Assembly (NCBI GenBank): GCA_027011225.1
Contig: JALVAK010000188.1
Coordinates: 1 to 45,764 of the forward strand
DNA from: Nautiliaceae bacterium
GTDB taxonomy: Bacteria; Campylobacterota; Campylobacteria; Campylobacterales; Nautiliaceae
Direction: 5' to 3'
Length of the DNA: 45,764 bases
The notes under the pieces are model-generated. The model searched no databases, was not told the origin of the DNA, and was given only the letters and a program-made list of their open reading frames with translations. Position numbers and translations under genes: made by a program. The number at the start of each line of letters is the position of its first letter. Position 1 is the first letter of the stretch. Positions 17,426-26,886 of this stretch are shown one piece after another.

Positions 17426-18457
17426 TTATTTGCCTTTTGCCATTTGGATTTTATTTATATATTGATAATCAATAATTATCTCTTTTTCTTCTTTTAAATT
17501 ATTTGCTAGCTTCTCAAGCACTTCTTCAAAATTATCAAATAAATAATTTGCTAAACTTCCAGGAATTGGATTTATTTCATTTAAATAAATTATATCATCT
17601 TTTACAAAAAAATCGCATCTAATTAACGCATTTTCAAACTCATCTTTGTATATTTTTTTGAAATTTTCTTTAAGTTTTTCTTCAAGATTTTTATCTATAC
17701 TATTTAAATTAGTTTCTTTCCTACTAAAATCCATATATTTTTTCTCAAAATCTAAAAACTCTTTTTTTTCTACTTTTTCGACTTTAGAAAATATCCATTC
17801 ATTAGCAAAACATCCAGCTAAATTATACTCTTCAATACCTTCAATAAACGGCTCTACAATAATTAAATCATCAAATTCTTTTGCCACATCAAATGCATAA
17901 TTAAATTCATCCTGATTTCTTGCAATGCTAACTCCTATACTGCTCCCAAGTCTTGCAGGTTTGACAATCACAGGAAAATCAAATTTTGTTTTTGGCTCAT
18001 TAATAATTTCATAATCAATTACTTCAACTCCTCTTAATTTAGCAAAAAGCTTTGTTAAGACTTTGTTATAACTTATAGCGCAACTTTCAATATTTGGAGT
18101 AATTGCTTTTATTTTAAAAAATTCAAGCATTCCTGGTATTTTACCATCTTCTCCATCTCTTCCATGAATTAGATTGATTGCTACATCAAAATCTAAATAT
18201 TCTTCTTTTTTTAAAAGCCCTTTTTTATATTTAAATCCACCTTTTGTAATCTCAAGTTTTGTTGATTTTTTATATTCTCCGGTTGAGAAAAATTTGCTTT
18301 TCATATTTTCTTTATCAATTAAATAAAAATCTCTATTTTTATCTATAAATACAAATTTTAAGTTGTGTTTTTTTATTTTATCCTTAAGCGTAATAGCACT
18401 AACTATTGAAATTTCATGCTCAAAGCTACTCCCCCCAAAAAGTATTAAAAATGTCAT
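17426..18457 (-). CDS. ddl: D-alanine--D-alanine ligase
   Basis: Ddl joins two D-alanines using ATP, feeding MurF encoded downstream in the same operon. The 343-residue ATP-grasp protein has LFGGSSFEHEISIVSA at the N-terminus, a Ddl hallmark. It also shows NLIHGRDGEDGKIPGMLE, the ATP-grasp loop VIVKPARLGSSIGVS and the C-terminal metal-binding YLNEINPIPGSL. AAAGGAG precedes the ATG by a short spacer. It lies 35 nt after ruvA and directly before acyP. Confidence 0.96.
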   Translation of the reverse strand: MTFLILFGGSSFEHEISIVSAITLKDKIKKHNLKFVFIDKNRDFYLIDKENMKSKFFSTGEYKKSTKLEITKGGFKYKKGLLKKEEYLDFDVAINLIHGRDGEDGKIPGMLEFFKIKAITPNIESCAISYNKVLTKLFAKLRGVEVIDYEIINEPKTKFDFPVIVKPARLGSSIGVSIARNQDEFNYAFDVAKEFDDLIIVEPFIEGIEEYNLAGCFANEWIFSKVEKVEKKEFLDFEKKYMDFSRKETNLNSIDKNLEEKLKENFKKIYKDEFENALIRCDFFVKDDIIYLNEINPIPGSLANYLFDNFEEVLEKLANNLKEEKEIIIDYQYINKIQMAKGK

Positions 18458-18492
18458 TTTACTCCTTTCATTTTGTTTTATGCATCAACTAT

Positions 18493-19038
18493 TTACATTC
18501 CAAGTCTTTTAAGTGCCTTTTTAATAAGCTCTTCTACACTTCCGCTCTCACCTTGCAATGCTTTTAGAATATCTCCTCTTTTAAATCCTAAGTTTTCAAG
18601 TGCAATTATAGCTTGAGTTAGATTATTATCTAAATTTTCAACTTCAAACTCACCCATTTCTACTATTATTCTTTTAGCTGATTTTGGACCAATTCCTGGA
18701 ACTTTTTTTAATGTTTGGACATCATTATTTTTAACAGCTTCAATAAATTCATTAGGAGTCATAGTAGAAATTATTCCAAGTGCAGCCTTTGGACCTACTC
18801 CATTTATTTTAAGCAGTGTATCAAAAAGTTTTTTTTCTTCTTTGTTTAAAAATCCATAAAGTGTATATTCGTTTTCTTTTATAATTTCAGTTATTAAAAA
18901 AAGTATTTTTTCATTCTTTTGAATTTTTGAAAAAGTCAAAAGCGAAACATTTATTTCATAAATAATTCCTGAGTTTGTTTTTAAAAAGACTTTACCTTCA
19001 TCCTTATCAAATACTTCTCCCTCAATTGCATATATCAT
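18493..19038 (-). CDS. ruvA: Holliday junction helicase subunit RuvA
   Basis: RuvA binds four-way DNA junctions as tetramers and loads the RuvB motor for branch migration. The protein begins MIYAIEGEVF. It has an OB-fold N-domain and two helix-hairpin-helix motifs (LKINGVGPKAALGI and LKKVPGIGPKSAKRI), then a C-terminal three-helix RuvB-binding domain (NLTQAIIALENLGFKRGDI). The ATG at 19038 has AAGGA 6 nt upstream, better placed than the TTG at 19044. The first 17 nt overlap the end of the DUF342 gene. ruvB and ruvC are not in the window. Confidence 0.97.
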   Translation of the reverse strand: MIYAIEGEVFDKDEGKVFLKTNSGIIYEINVSLLTFSKIQKNEKILFLITEIIKENEYTLYGFLNKEEKKLFDTLLKINGVGPKAALGIISTMTPNEFIEAVKNNDVQTLKKVPGIGPKSAKRIIVEMGEFEVENLDNNLTQAIIALENLGFKRGDILKALQGESGSVEELIKKALKRLGM

Positions 19039-20836
19039 TTTCAATCCTTATTTTTACTATTTTGAAATTATCTTTTAATTTAAAACCGCACCTGCCCTCA
19101 TCTCCCTTGGTATCATATACAACTTTAACCGGTGGCTCTATAAGCTCAAACTCTACCCTATTAAAAGGCTTCCAAAGAGAATTGCATAAAATTTTAGCAT
19201 TAAATATACCACTTTGCAGATATTCAATAGTATCTAAAATATTTTCTTCTTCTTTTTTTAAGATATTAATTTCTCTTTTTATCTTATCAATATTTTCTAT
19301 GAGTTTATTGTACTCTTTTAATTTTTTTAAAATCAAAGGAGAATTTCTTTTGCCCTCTTTCTTGTTTTTGAGATACTCTTTTTTATATTCATGCATTGTA
19401 TTTTTAATAGATAAATATATCTCTTTTAATTTGTTAAGCTCTTTTGTTTTTACATTTATAAACTGCTCTATTTCAGTGAGTCTTTTTTTAAGTTTTTCAT
19501 CATCTATCTCTTTTAATACTTTTTTAGGAGATATTGAGAGTAAGTTTTCTTCTCCTTTATCATCACATATTTTTATCTCTTCACTTGCAAAAAATTTATT
19601 ATGTGAGAGCATTGTATTTATTTTTATTTTTTTTGCATATACTCTACCTCCTATACTTAAACCAATATCAACTTCATCTGCTATTACTACCCCGCCCTCA
19701 AGTCTTTTAATTTTAAGTTTTTTTGCTTTAACTTCGCCTTTATGGACATTTATTTCACCTTCTTGTGTAATAATTTTTGAATTTTTATGAGTTTGACCTT
19801 CAATTATAAGTTTTTGTGTTTTTATCTTAGCCTTATTTCCAATATTCCCTTTTACAATAAGCTCAGTAGTCTCTACTATCATATTATCCATAATAGCTTC
19901 TTTTAAAACATTATTTTCTTTTACATTAAGTTTTACATCGCTTTTATCAGCGCCTTTTACATTTCCAGTTTTAAGATTTATTTGTCTAACTTCCATTTCA
20001 TCTTTTATAACAAATTTCCCATCTTCTTTTGTTATATATCCATCTTTTTTGGCAACAAAAAGTATTTTCTCATCACTTACTTTTTTCTCAATCGCTCCCT
20101 CATCAAATAAAATCTCTGGAATTTTAAATTCTTTTAACTTCTCAACTTTAATAATTTTTCCTCTGCAATCTCTTCCATTTCTTCCTGGTTTTGGCAAAAT
20201 AATTTCTATTAAAACATCTCCTTTTTTTACAGGAAAAATAAGAGTGTTTTTGCTAAAGTGATAAATAATCTCTCCATTAACACTCTTAATTGGCTCTAAA
20301 CCTTTACATAATCTAATTTTAAAATCGCTATTTAATTTGCCATCTATTAAGATTATATTTTGTAATTTTTTGATATCTTCATCCATCAAATCAAATATGC
20401 CTATAAGCAAAGAGTTTTTTATCTTTTTTTTGTTTAATTCTTCTTTTATTTTTTTTAAATTGTTTAACAAAGAGTATTTTGAGACTATAAACTCAGCATA
20501 CGTATATAAATTATTAACATTCATCTCTCCAAGTAATTCAAATTTATCGTTAGGTTTAGACTTTATTATTTCAATTTCATAAATTTGTTTAATCTCTGCT
20601 TCTTCATTAATTAAATTATCCTCAATCATAAACTTCTCAAGTAATTGTTTATCTGCTTCTACAAAATCATCACCTGGAAATTTTACATATGTTTTATATG
20701 AAAGCAAATTAAAATCAAGCGAAGATATAGGCAAATTATATTCCCTAGCTACTTTATATAATTCTTTATTTACATTTTGAGTAAGTATTGTTTTTGATTC
20801 AAATTCTTTTTTATCTTTTTTTTTAAAAAACATCAT
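19022..20836 (-). CDS. DUF342/FapA-type polymer-forming domain protein
   Basis: This 604-residue protein belongs to the DUF342 (FapA, flagellar assembly protein A) group. After a basic N-terminus there is a mixed alpha/beta region. The conserved DUF342 core follows, with IILPKPGRNGRDCRGK, DEGAIEKKVS and VAKKDGYI, and then a repetitive beta-helix-like stretch of alternating Ile/Val. Roughly residues 430-525 are a long Lys/Glu-rich coiled coil. A gene of this kind sits upstream of ruvA in Campylobacter, as I recall. The biochemical role is unknown; a cytoplasmic scaffold linked to motility or cell shape is the usual suggestion. It opens the long - strand operon. Confidence 0.82.
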   Translation of the reverse strand: MMFFKKKDKKEFESKTILTQNVNKELYKVAREYNLPISSLDFNLLSYKTYVKFPGDDFVEADKQLLEKFMIEDNLINEEAEIKQIYEIEIIKSKPNDKFELLGEMNVNNLYTYAEFIVSKYSLLNNLKKIKEELNKKKIKNSLLIGIFDLMDEDIKKLQNIILIDGKLNSDFKIRLCKGLEPIKSVNGEIIYHFSKNTLIFPVKKGDVLIEIILPKPGRNGRDCRGKIIKVEKLKEFKIPEILFDEGAIEKKVSDEKILFVAKKDGYITKEDGKFVIKDEMEVRQINLKTGNVKGADKSDVKLNVKENNVLKEAIMDNMIVETTELIVKGNIGNKAKIKTQKLIIEGQTHKNSKIITQEGEINVHKGEVKAKKLKIKRLEGGVVIADEVDIGLSIGGRVYAKKIKINTMLSHNKFFASEEIKICDDKGEENLLSISPKKVLKEIDDEKLKKRLTEIEQFINVKTKELNKLKEIYLSIKNTMHEYKKEYLKNKKEGKRNSPLILKKLKEYNKLIENIDKIKREINILKKEEENILDTIEYLQSGIFNAKILCNSLWKPFNRVEFELIEPPVKVVYDTKGDEGRCGFKLKDNFKIVKIRIENDICN

Positions 20837-20856
20837 TTATTAAAACCTTTTATTTT

Positions 20857-20862
20857 GATAAT
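20857..20862 (+). promoter_or_regulatory. -10 promoter box for murJ
   Basis: TTTTGATAATATT carries a near-consensus GATAAT only 9 nt before the murJ ATG, and no ribosome-binding site is visible, which suggests a leaderless or nearly leaderless transcript. Confidence 0.4.
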
Positions 20863-20871
20863 ATTGCACTT

Positions 20872-22257
20872 ATGAAAAAATCATTTTTTATAAATTTTAT
20901 TGGAATATTTAATTCCCGCATACTTGGGTTTATACGTGATTTGTTAAGTGCATCAATTCTAGGCGCAAATATTTACTCAGATATTTTTTTTGTTGCTTTT
21001 AAATTTCCAAACCTTTTTAGACGAATATTTGCCGAAGGTGCTTTTACGCAAAGTTTTTTGCCAGCATTTGCAAAAGCTAAATATAAACCATCATTTGCCT
21101 ATAAAGTATTTAAATATATTTTTACAATTATACTCATTTTAAGTATACTTGTCACTCTTTTTTCTTATCCAATTACCGATGTTTTGGCATATGGATTTAG
21201 CTCCACTGCCAAAAAAATAGCCTCACCTCTTGTAGCAATAAATTTTTGGTATTTAGATTTAATTTTTATAGTAACTTTTTTAGCAAGCCTACTTCAATAC
21301 AAAAAACATTTTGCAACAACTGCATTTTCTACAGCACTTTTAAATATCTCTTTAATACTTGCGCTTTTAATATCAATGCATAAAAGTAAAGAAGAGATAA
21401 TATTTTATATGAGTATAGGCGTAATAATAGGAGGAATAGCTCAAGTAATAGCTCATTTAATCGCAGCAAAAAAATACAAGATTCTTAAACTTCTTTATAT
21501 TGGAGCTAAAAGCAAAAAAAAAGCTGATATAACTACTTTTAAAAAACATTTTTTACCATCAGTTTTTGGAAATTCAACAGCTCATATTTCTGCTTTTCTT
21601 GATACATGGCTTGCAACTTTTTTAGCAAGTGGAAGTATAAGCTATCTATATTATGCAAATAGACTATTTCAATTACCATTTGCACTTTTTGCTATTGCTA
21701 TCTCAAGCGTTATTTTCCCTCAAATTACAAAAGCAATTTCACTCAATCAAATTGAAAAAGCAAATTCTCAAATGAAACAAGCTTTTTGGTATCTGTTTTA
21801 TCTTTTAATAATTGCATTTATTTTTGCACTTATTAACGCAAAAGAAATAGTGCAATTACTTTTTGAGCGAGGCGCTTTTAGCCATAAAGATACAATAAAA
21901 ACTTCTGAAGTACTCATTATGTATATGATAGGATTAATTCCTTTTGGGCTTAATAAACTTTTTTCTTCGTATCTTTATGCAACCCACAAACACTTAAAAT
22001 CAGCTAAATTCTCAGCAATTTCTCTTGGAGTAAATATAATTTTTAGTCTTATATTAATTTTTCCTCTAAAAGTTTTAGGGCTTGCGCTTGCAAGCAGTAT
22101 TGGAGGAGCAGTTTTATTTTATTTAACTTTAAAAGAGTATGGTTTTAATGAGTTTATAAAATTTTTTGAAAAGAGATATATTTTTATTTTATTAGCAGTT
22201 ATCTTAATTTCTATTTTTATCTCAATACTATTTAAGTACATTTTTTATTTGTTATAA
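20872..22257 (+). CDS. murJ: lipid II flippase MurJ (MviN)
   Basis: MurJ flips lipid II across the inner membrane for peptidoglycan assembly. The 461-residue protein has about 14 hydrophobic segments. Family stretches include [14 protein letters not shown] near the N-terminus, [19 protein letters not shown] with the essential positively charged cavity residues, and [28 protein letters not shown]-like ([14 protein letters not shown]) also appears. The ATG has no purine-rich site upstream. It is divergent from the DUF342-ruvA-ddl-murF operon, so precursor synthesis and flipping are encoded back to back. cysS follows 19 nt later. Confidence 0.97.
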   Translation: MKKSFFINFIGIFNSRILGFIRDLLSASILGANIYSDIFFVAFKFPNLFRRIFAEGAFTQSFLPAFAKAKYKPSFAYKVFKYIFTIILILSILVTLFSYPITDVLAYGFSSTAKKIASPLVAINFWYLDLIFIVTFLASLLQYKKHFATTAFSTALLNISLILALLISMHKSKEEIIFYMSIGVIIGGIAQVIAHLIAAKKYKILKLLYIGAKSKKKADITTFKKHFLPSVFGNSTAHISAFLDTWLATFLASGSISYLYYANRLFQLPFALFAIAISSVIFPQITKAISLNQIEKANSQMKQAFWYLFYLLIIAFIFALINAKEIVQLLFERGAFSHKDTIKTSEVLIMYMIGLIPFGLNKLFSSYLYATHKHLKSAKFSAISLGVNIIFSLILIFPLKVLGLALASSIGGAVLFYLTLKEYGFNEFIKFFEKRYIFILLAVILISIFISILFKYIFYLL

Positions 22258-22258
22258 T
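22253..22258 (+). promoter_or_regulatory. -10 promoter box for cysS
   Basis: GTTATAATTGCG overlaps the murJ stop codon, 18 nt before the cysS ATG, and would allow cysS transcription independent of murJ. Confidence 0.5.
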
Positions 22259-22276
22259 TGCGCAAAAGGAGATAAA

Positions 22277-23671
22277 ATGGTAATTTTTGATTCTCACAAA
22301 AAAGAAAAAGTTGAATTTAAGCCTATTAAAGATAATGAAGTTAGAATTTATGTATGCGGTCCAACAGTTTATGATGATGCACATTTAGGACATGCAAGAA
22401 GCTCAATTAGTTTTGATTTGCTAAGGCGCACACTCAAAGCTCTTGGATATAAAGTTACTTTTGTTAAAAATTTTACAGATATTGATGATAAAATTATTAA
22501 TAAAATGAATGCTACTGGTAAAACCCTTAGTGAAATTACTACTCATTATATCAATTCTTATTTAAAGGATATGCAAGCTTTAAATGTAAAAAGAGCAGAT
22601 ATTGAGCCAAAAGCAACTGAATCACTTGAAGCTATGTTTGATATTATTCAAAAACTTCTTGATAAAGGTTATGCTTATAAACTTGAAAATGGAGATATCT
22701 ACTTTGATGTAAGTAAAGATGAGGAGTATTGCTCTCTTTCACACAAATGCCCAGAAGATGAAGGAGTTCATAGAGTCGAAATTGAAGGCAAAAAAAATCC
22801 ACAAGATTTTGCTTTGTGGAAAGCTTGCAAAGGTGAAGGTGATGTATGTTTTGACTCTCCTTTTGGGCGTGGTAGACCCGGTTGGCATATAGAGTGCTCT
22901 GCTATGATTAAAAAACATATTGCATATGATGGAGAGTATGAAATAGATATTCATGGAGGCGGAGCTGATTTATTTTTTCCTCATCATGAAAATGAAGAAG
23001 CTCAAAGCCATTGCGCATATGGAGGACATTTAGCAAAATATTGGATGCATAATGGCTTTGTAACTATTAATGGTGAGAAGATGAGTAAATCTCTTGGAAA
23101 TAGCTTTTTTGTAAAAGATGCTCTTAAACATTACCCTGGAGAAGTGCTTAGATTTTATCTTATGAGCACGCATTATAGAGCGCCTTTGAATTTTAGTGAA
23201 GAAGATTTAATTGCAAGCAAAAAAAGACTTGATAAACTCTACCGTCTTAAAAAAAGAGTTTATGGGCTAACTAAAAAACAACAAGATAAAGAATTTGAAA
23301 ACAAACTCTTAGAAGCTATGAGCGATGATTTAAATATCTCAAAAGCTTTGGCGGTTGTAGATGAATTTATAAAAGATGCAAATGAAAACCTTGATAAAAA
23401 TCCAAAAGATAAAGTTTTAAAACAAAAAATATTAAGCAATATTGAATTTATAGATAAACTCTTAGGCGTTGGTGGAAGTGATGCGTATGAATATTTTCAA
23501 GCAGGAGTTGATGAAGAGACTAAAAAGAAAATACAAGAGTTAATTGAAAAAAGAAACGAAGCAAAAAAAGAGAAAAACTTTGCTCTAGCAGATGAAATAA
23601 GAGAAGAGTTAAAGAAAATGGGAATTCAAATTCAAGATACTCCTAACGGGACTCTTTGGGAGAAGGTTTAG
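22277..23671 (+). CDS. cysS: cysteinyl-tRNA synthetase
   Basis: CysRS charges tRNA-Cys. The class I active-site motif is AHLGHARSS, and the KMSKS loop is [10 protein letters not shown]. The zinc-binding cysteine in VCGPTVYDD (Cys27) and the later GWHIECSAM and HHENEEAQS ligands are present. The C-terminal helical domain ends in [16 protein letters not shown]. Length (464 residues) is normal. AAAAGGAG lies close before the ATG. The last 29 nt overlap the end of the DUF996-like gene on the other strand. murJ-cysS order matches what I remember from Campylobacter. Confidence 0.98.
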   Translation: MVIFDSHKKEKVEFKPIKDNEVRIYVCGPTVYDDAHLGHARSSISFDLLRRTLKALGYKVTFVKNFTDIDDKIINKMNATGKTLSEITTHYINSYLKDMQALNVKRADIEPKATESLEAMFDIIQKLLDKGYAYKLENGDIYFDVSKDEEYCSLSHKCPEDEGVHRVEIEGKKNPQDFALWKACKGEGDVCFDSPFGRGRPGWHIECSAMIKKHIAYDGEYEIDIHGGGADLFFPHHENEEAQSHCAYGGHLAKYWMHNGFVTINGEKMSKSLGNSFFVKDALKHYPGEVLRFYLMSTHYRAPLNFSEEDLIASKKRLDKLYRLKKRVYGLTKKQQDKEFENKLLEAMSDDLNISKALAVVDEFIKDANENLDKNPKDKVLKQKILSNIEFIDKLLGVGGSDAYEYFQAGVDEETKKKIQELIEKRNEAKKEKNFALADEIREELKKMGIQIQDTPNGTLWEKV

Positions 23672-24185
23672 GCAAAGCTTTCTTCTCCTCATATACAATA
23701 AACCCATAAAGCGCAAAAGCCCATCCTGCTATAACAATAAATACTCCTACTACAAAAATCATTGATAAATAACCAAAAAATATTAAATATCCTGCCCATT
23801 CAAAATATTTTATTCCAGTTTTTTCTTTAAGCTCAATTAGTGCATTTTTATAAAAAATTGATGATATTATTCCTAAAATATACATCCCTCCTAAAATGCC
23901 AAGCACTCCAATAATAACACTACTAAGTGCAATAGTGGAATTTGGCTCATTTATATAAGCTAAAATAGCGCCAATTGTGCCTATTCCCCATACTATATAT
24001 ATCCCATAACCTAAGATATTTATTAAAAATCCTATAAAAAGATTTTTTGCGGCATCTTGGGATATATCTTTTATTGCAAAAAAGAGTGATATAAAACCAA
24101 ATATCAAAAAATAAAGCCCAAAATGTGGAATAAATGATAAAATATAAAGCAAACTTCCAATTATTCCTAAAATCCTTCTATCCAT
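23643..24185 (-). CDS. DUF996-like four-to-five-helix membrane protein
   Basis: The 180-residue protein has five to six hydrophobic segments with few charges. The N-terminal half ([18 protein letters not shown], then [16 protein letters not shown]) resembles the DUF996 family, a group of uncharacterised membrane proteins that I associate mainly with archaea and thermophiles. The ATG at 24185 has AAAAGG 6 nt upstream; the TTG at 24191 abuts that site. It overlaps cysS by 29 nt at its 3' end and is divergent from pyrD. It interrupts an otherwise Campylobacter-like order, so it may have been acquired, but codon use looks like its neighbours. Confidence 0.68.
   Translation of the reverse strand: MDRRILGIIGSLLYILSFIPHFGLYFLIFGFISLFFAIKDISQDAAKNLFIGFLINILGYGIYIVWGIGTIGAILAYINEPNSTIALSSVIIGVLGILGGMYILGIISSIFYKNALIELKEKTGIKYFEWAGYLIFFGYLSMIFVVGVFIVIAGWAFALYGFIVYEEKKALPKPSPKESR
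23659..23688. terminator. possible hairpin at the cysS/DUF996 3' overlap
   Basis: GGAGAAG (23659-23665) pairs with CTTCTCC (23682-23688), a perfect 7-bp stem with a 16-nt loop that contains the palindrome AAAGCTTT. It could end transcripts from both strands. No U-tract follows, so this is tentative. Confidence 0.35.
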
Positions 24186-24199
24186 TACCAACCTTTTGA

Positions 24200-24205
24200 T
24201 ATAAT
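24200..24205 (+). promoter_or_regulatory. -10 promoter box for pyrD
   Basis: TTGATATAATTTGC holds a perfect TATAAT 18 nt before the chosen pyrD start, in the 38-nt gap between divergent genes. Confidence 0.55.
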
Positions 24206-24223
24206 TTGCAAAAAAGGAATATG

Positions 24224-25315
24224 ATGAGTTTTTTTGACACCATCAAGCCTCTTATCTATAAAATTGAGCCAGAAACTACTCATAATATTGTGGAATCGAT
24301 TTTTAAGCTAACAAGAAGATGTCCTCTGTTTTTTAATCCATTAATTTCTAAAAATTTTATCACAAATGAAAAAATTAAACAAACTTTGTGGGGGCTTGAG
24401 TTTAAAAATCCAGTAGGTGTTGCAGCAGGATTTGATAAAAATGCTACAATGATTCCTGCTTGGGCTGTTATGGGCTTTGGCTGGGGAGAGATTGGTGCAG
24501 TTACTCCTAAAGCTCAAGAGGGCAACGAAAAACCGCGCTCTTGGAGATGGCCAGAGTTTGAAGCTATTCAAAATGCGTATGGGTTTAATAATGACGGAGT
24601 AGAAACTATTAAAAATAGGCTAAAAAAAATATACCCTTTTGTACTGCCTATAGGCGCTAATATCGGTAAAAATAAAGACACTCCAGAAGAGAATGCAATA
24701 GAAGATTATAAAATACTTGTAGAAAAATTAAAAGATGTGGTTGATTTTTTTGTTATCAATATCTCTTCTCCAAATACTCCTGGGCTTAGGGATTTACTCA
24801 ATGCTGAGTTTATATCAAAACTTTTTAATGAGCTTAAAAAATTAACTAATAAACCAATCCTAATTAAACTCTCACCTGATATGGAAGATGAAGATATTAG
24901 AAATTTGGCAAATTTATCTGTAATGTATGGAGCTGATGGTATTGTAGTTACAAACACTACAACCAATTATGATTTAATTAATACCCCTATAAAAAGAGGA
25001 GGAATCTCTGGTAAACCCCTTGCAAAAAGAAGCTATGAAGTTTTAAGAATTGTTGCAAGTGAAGTTTTTGGTAAAGTTCCAATCGTAAGTGTTGGCGGGA
25101 TTGACAGCGCCAAAGAAGCATATAAAAGAATAAAAGCTGGTGCATCACTTCTTCAAGTATATAGTGGTATTATATACAAAGGTCCAGGGCTTATTCGTGA
25201 AATAAATGAAGGTATTACTAGGTTTTTAGAAGAAGATGGATTTACACATATTACTCAAGCCATCGGAGCAGATATACCCAAAAAACTTGAATTAAAGGAA
25301 AATAATGCTTCATAA
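24224..25315 (+). CDS. pyrD: dihydroorotate dehydrogenase (quinone), class 2
   Basis: PyrD oxidises dihydroorotate to orotate in pyrimidine synthesis, passing electrons through FMN to quinone at the membrane. Visible features are the class-2 N-terminal helix region, KNPVGVAAGFDKN, GEIGAVTPKAQEGN and the substrate loop INISSPNTPGLRDL. PILIKLSPDMED, GIVVTNTT and GGISGKPL follow, and SVGGIDSAKEAYKRIKAGAS binds the FMN phosphate. Two ATGs are adjacent. The second (24224) is 5 nt from AGGA and is preferred over 24221. The 3' end overlaps the M16 gene by 11 nt. Confidence is high for function, less for start. Confidence 0.96.
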   Translation: MSFFDTIKPLIYKIEPETTHNIVESIFKLTRRCPLFFNPLISKNFITNEKIKQTLWGLEFKNPVGVAAGFDKNATMIPAWAVMGFGWGEIGAVTPKAQEGNEKPRSWRWPEFEAIQNAYGFNNDGVETIKNRLKKIYPFVLPIGANIGKNKDTPEENAIEDYKILVEKLKDVVDFFVINISSPNTPGLRDLLNAEFISKLFNELKKLTNKPILIKLSPDMEDEDIRNLANLSVMYGADGIVVTNTTTNYDLINTPIKRGGISGKPLAKRSYEVLRIVASEVFGKVPIVSVGGIDSAKEAYKRIKAGASLLQVYSGIIYKGPGLIREINEGITRFLEEDGFTHITQAIGADIPKKLELKENNAS

Positions 25316-26531
25316 ATTTTATACTCATAAACTAAAAAACAATCTTGAAGTTATTGCTATTCCTATGAATAAAGGAAGCAATGTAATTACAAGTAATATT
25401 TACTATAAAGTTGGAAGCCGAAATGAAACACTTGGCAAAACTGGTATTGCACATATGCTTGAGCATATGAATTTTAAGTCTACAAAAAATCTTAAAGAGG
25501 GAGATTTTGATAAGATAGTTAAATCTTTAGGAGGCATTGACAATGCTTCAACAGGGTTTGATTATACCCACTATTTTATAAAAACATCAAGTGCTTATCT
25601 TAATAAAACTTTTGAGCTTTTTAGCGAAGTTATGGAAAATTTAAATTTAAATGAAGATGAGTTTCAAAGAGAGAGAAAAGTAGTATATGAAGAGAGACTT
25701 TGGAGAGTGGATAATAATCCTATCGGATATCTTTATTTTAGACTTTTTAATAATACTTATATCTATCATCCATATCACTGGACACCTATTGGATTTAAAG
25801 ATGATATACTAAATTGGAGTATTGAAGATATAAAAGAGTTTCACAAAACTTTTTATCAGCCAAAAAATGCATTTCTTTTGGTTGCAGGAGATATTGATGC
25901 TGATGAGGTGTTTAGTGAAGCTGAAAAATATTTCTCTCATATAAAAAACACTCGCCCTATTCCTAAAATTCATCAAAAAGAGCCTAAACTTGATGGAGAC
26001 AAAATAATTAATATAAAAAAAGAAACAAATATTGAGGCAGTAGCAATTGCTTATCATATACCAGAATTTAATCATGAAGAGCAATTCGCTCTAAGTGCAC
26101 TTAGCGAAATATTAAGTGGGGGAAAAAGCGGAATACTTAGAGAAAAACTGATAAATAAAAAACAACTTGCAAGTGAAGTATATGCTTACAATATGGAGCT
26201 TATTGACCCAGGGGTATTTATTGTTGTTGGGATATGCAATCCAGGAGTAACTCCAGAAAAGTTAGAAAAAGAATTAAAAAAAGAGCTTAAAAATTATAAA
26301 ATTACAAAAAAAGCACTTGAAAAAGTTAAAAATCAAACAAAATTTGATTTTATAACTCAGCTTGAAAGCAGTAGCGGTGTTAGCAACATTTATGGAGATT
26401 TTTTTGCAAAAGGTGATATTACTCCTCTTTTAAATTATCAAGAAAAAATTAACTCCTTAACTCCTCAAAAAATAGAAGAGATGAAAAAATATTTTGAAAA
26501 AGGTGTGAGTGTTAGACTTCTTAAGCAATAG
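25305..26531 (+). CDS. M16-family zinc peptidase
   Basis: This is a processing-peptidase-like protease of the pitrilysin/M16 family. The inverted zinc motif HMLEH (His50, Glu53, His54) is present, followed by the distal Glu in RERKVVYEERLW. Later it has LVVAGD-like LLVAGDID and a typical GGKSGILREKLINKKQLA stretch. At 408 residues it is a single-chain M16 half with both the active and the non-catalytic domain. No signal peptide is evident, so it may be cytoplasmic, although some relatives are exported. It starts inside pyrD (11-nt overlap), the order pyrD-protease that I recall in Campylobacter. Confidence 0.92.
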   Translation: MLHKFYTHKLKNNLEVIAIPMNKGSNVITSNIYYKVGSRNETLGKTGIAHMLEHMNFKSTKNLKEGDFDKIVKSLGGIDNASTGFDYTHYFIKTSSAYLNKTFELFSEVMENLNLNEDEFQRERKVVYEERLWRVDNNPIGYLYFRLFNNTYIYHPYHWTPIGFKDDILNWSIEDIKEFHKTFYQPKNAFLLVAGDIDADEVFSEAEKYFSHIKNTRPIPKIHQKEPKLDGDKIINIKKETNIEAVAIAYHIPEFNHEEQFALSALSEILSGGKSGILREKLINKKQLASEVYAYNMELIDPGVFIVVGICNPGVTPEKLEKELKKELKNYKITKKALEKVKNQTKFDFITQLESSSGVSNIYGDFFAKGDITPLLNYQEKINSLTPQKIEEMKKYFEKGVSVRLLKQ

Positions 26532-26874
26532 CAAAACTTCTTTTTTTTGCTTTTTTCTTTATATCTTGCATGTAGAATATTATTTTTTTTAAAATAGGGT
26601 TTTTTTCTTTTTTGTAAATTTTTTTAACTTTTAAAATCATTTTATCACATATTCCATTAAAAACTTTATCATAAACACTTCTATCAATATAAGAGTTTTT
26701 CAAAGAAATAATCTTATCAGTCTCTTTTAAAATATTAAGATATTTTTTATACTCTTTTTTCTCAACAAGCTCAAAATTATTTACACAATCAATAATGCTC
26801 CAAGTAGGATTTACAATACTAAGATTTGACGCAAAAGAAAAAATAAAAAGCATTAATATAATAATTTTTTTCAT
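26521..26874 (-). CDS. hypothetical small exported protein
   Basis: The 117-residue product starts with a clear signal peptide (MKKIIILMLFIFSFAS) and then about 100 mostly basic, helical residues with two cysteines in the mature part (IIDCVNN and GICDKM) that could pair. The C-terminal part is rich in lysine (KKIYKKEKNPILKK, then DIKKKAKKRS). I do not recognise the family. It lies 12 nt downstream of yggS on the same strand and overlaps the M16 protease gene by 11 nt at the 3' end. AAAAGGA lies before the ATG. Confidence 0.6.
   Translation of the reverse strand: MKKIIILMLFIFSFASNLSIVNPTWSIIDCVNNFELVEKKEYKKYLNILKETDKIISLKNSYIDRSVYDKVFNGICDKMILKVKKIYKKEKNPILKKIIFYMQDIKKKAKKRSFAIA
26530..26556 (+). 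terminator. rho-independent terminator after the pyrD-M16 operon
   Basis: AGCAAAA (26530-26536) pairs with TTTTGCT (26545-26551) across an 8-nt loop, and a run of T follows directly on the + strand. The stem is AT-rich, but the layout is right. It lies inside the 3' end of the opposing small exported protein gene. Confidence 0.55.
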
Positions 26875-26886
26875 TATATTCCTTTT

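Noticed and set aside
18975-19790. Long open frame (271 codons) on the + strand across the DUF342 and ruvA genes
   Set aside because: It is antisense to two well-supported genes, is Ser/Phe/Ile-rich as expected from reverse-complemented Lys/Glu codons, and lacks any family motif.
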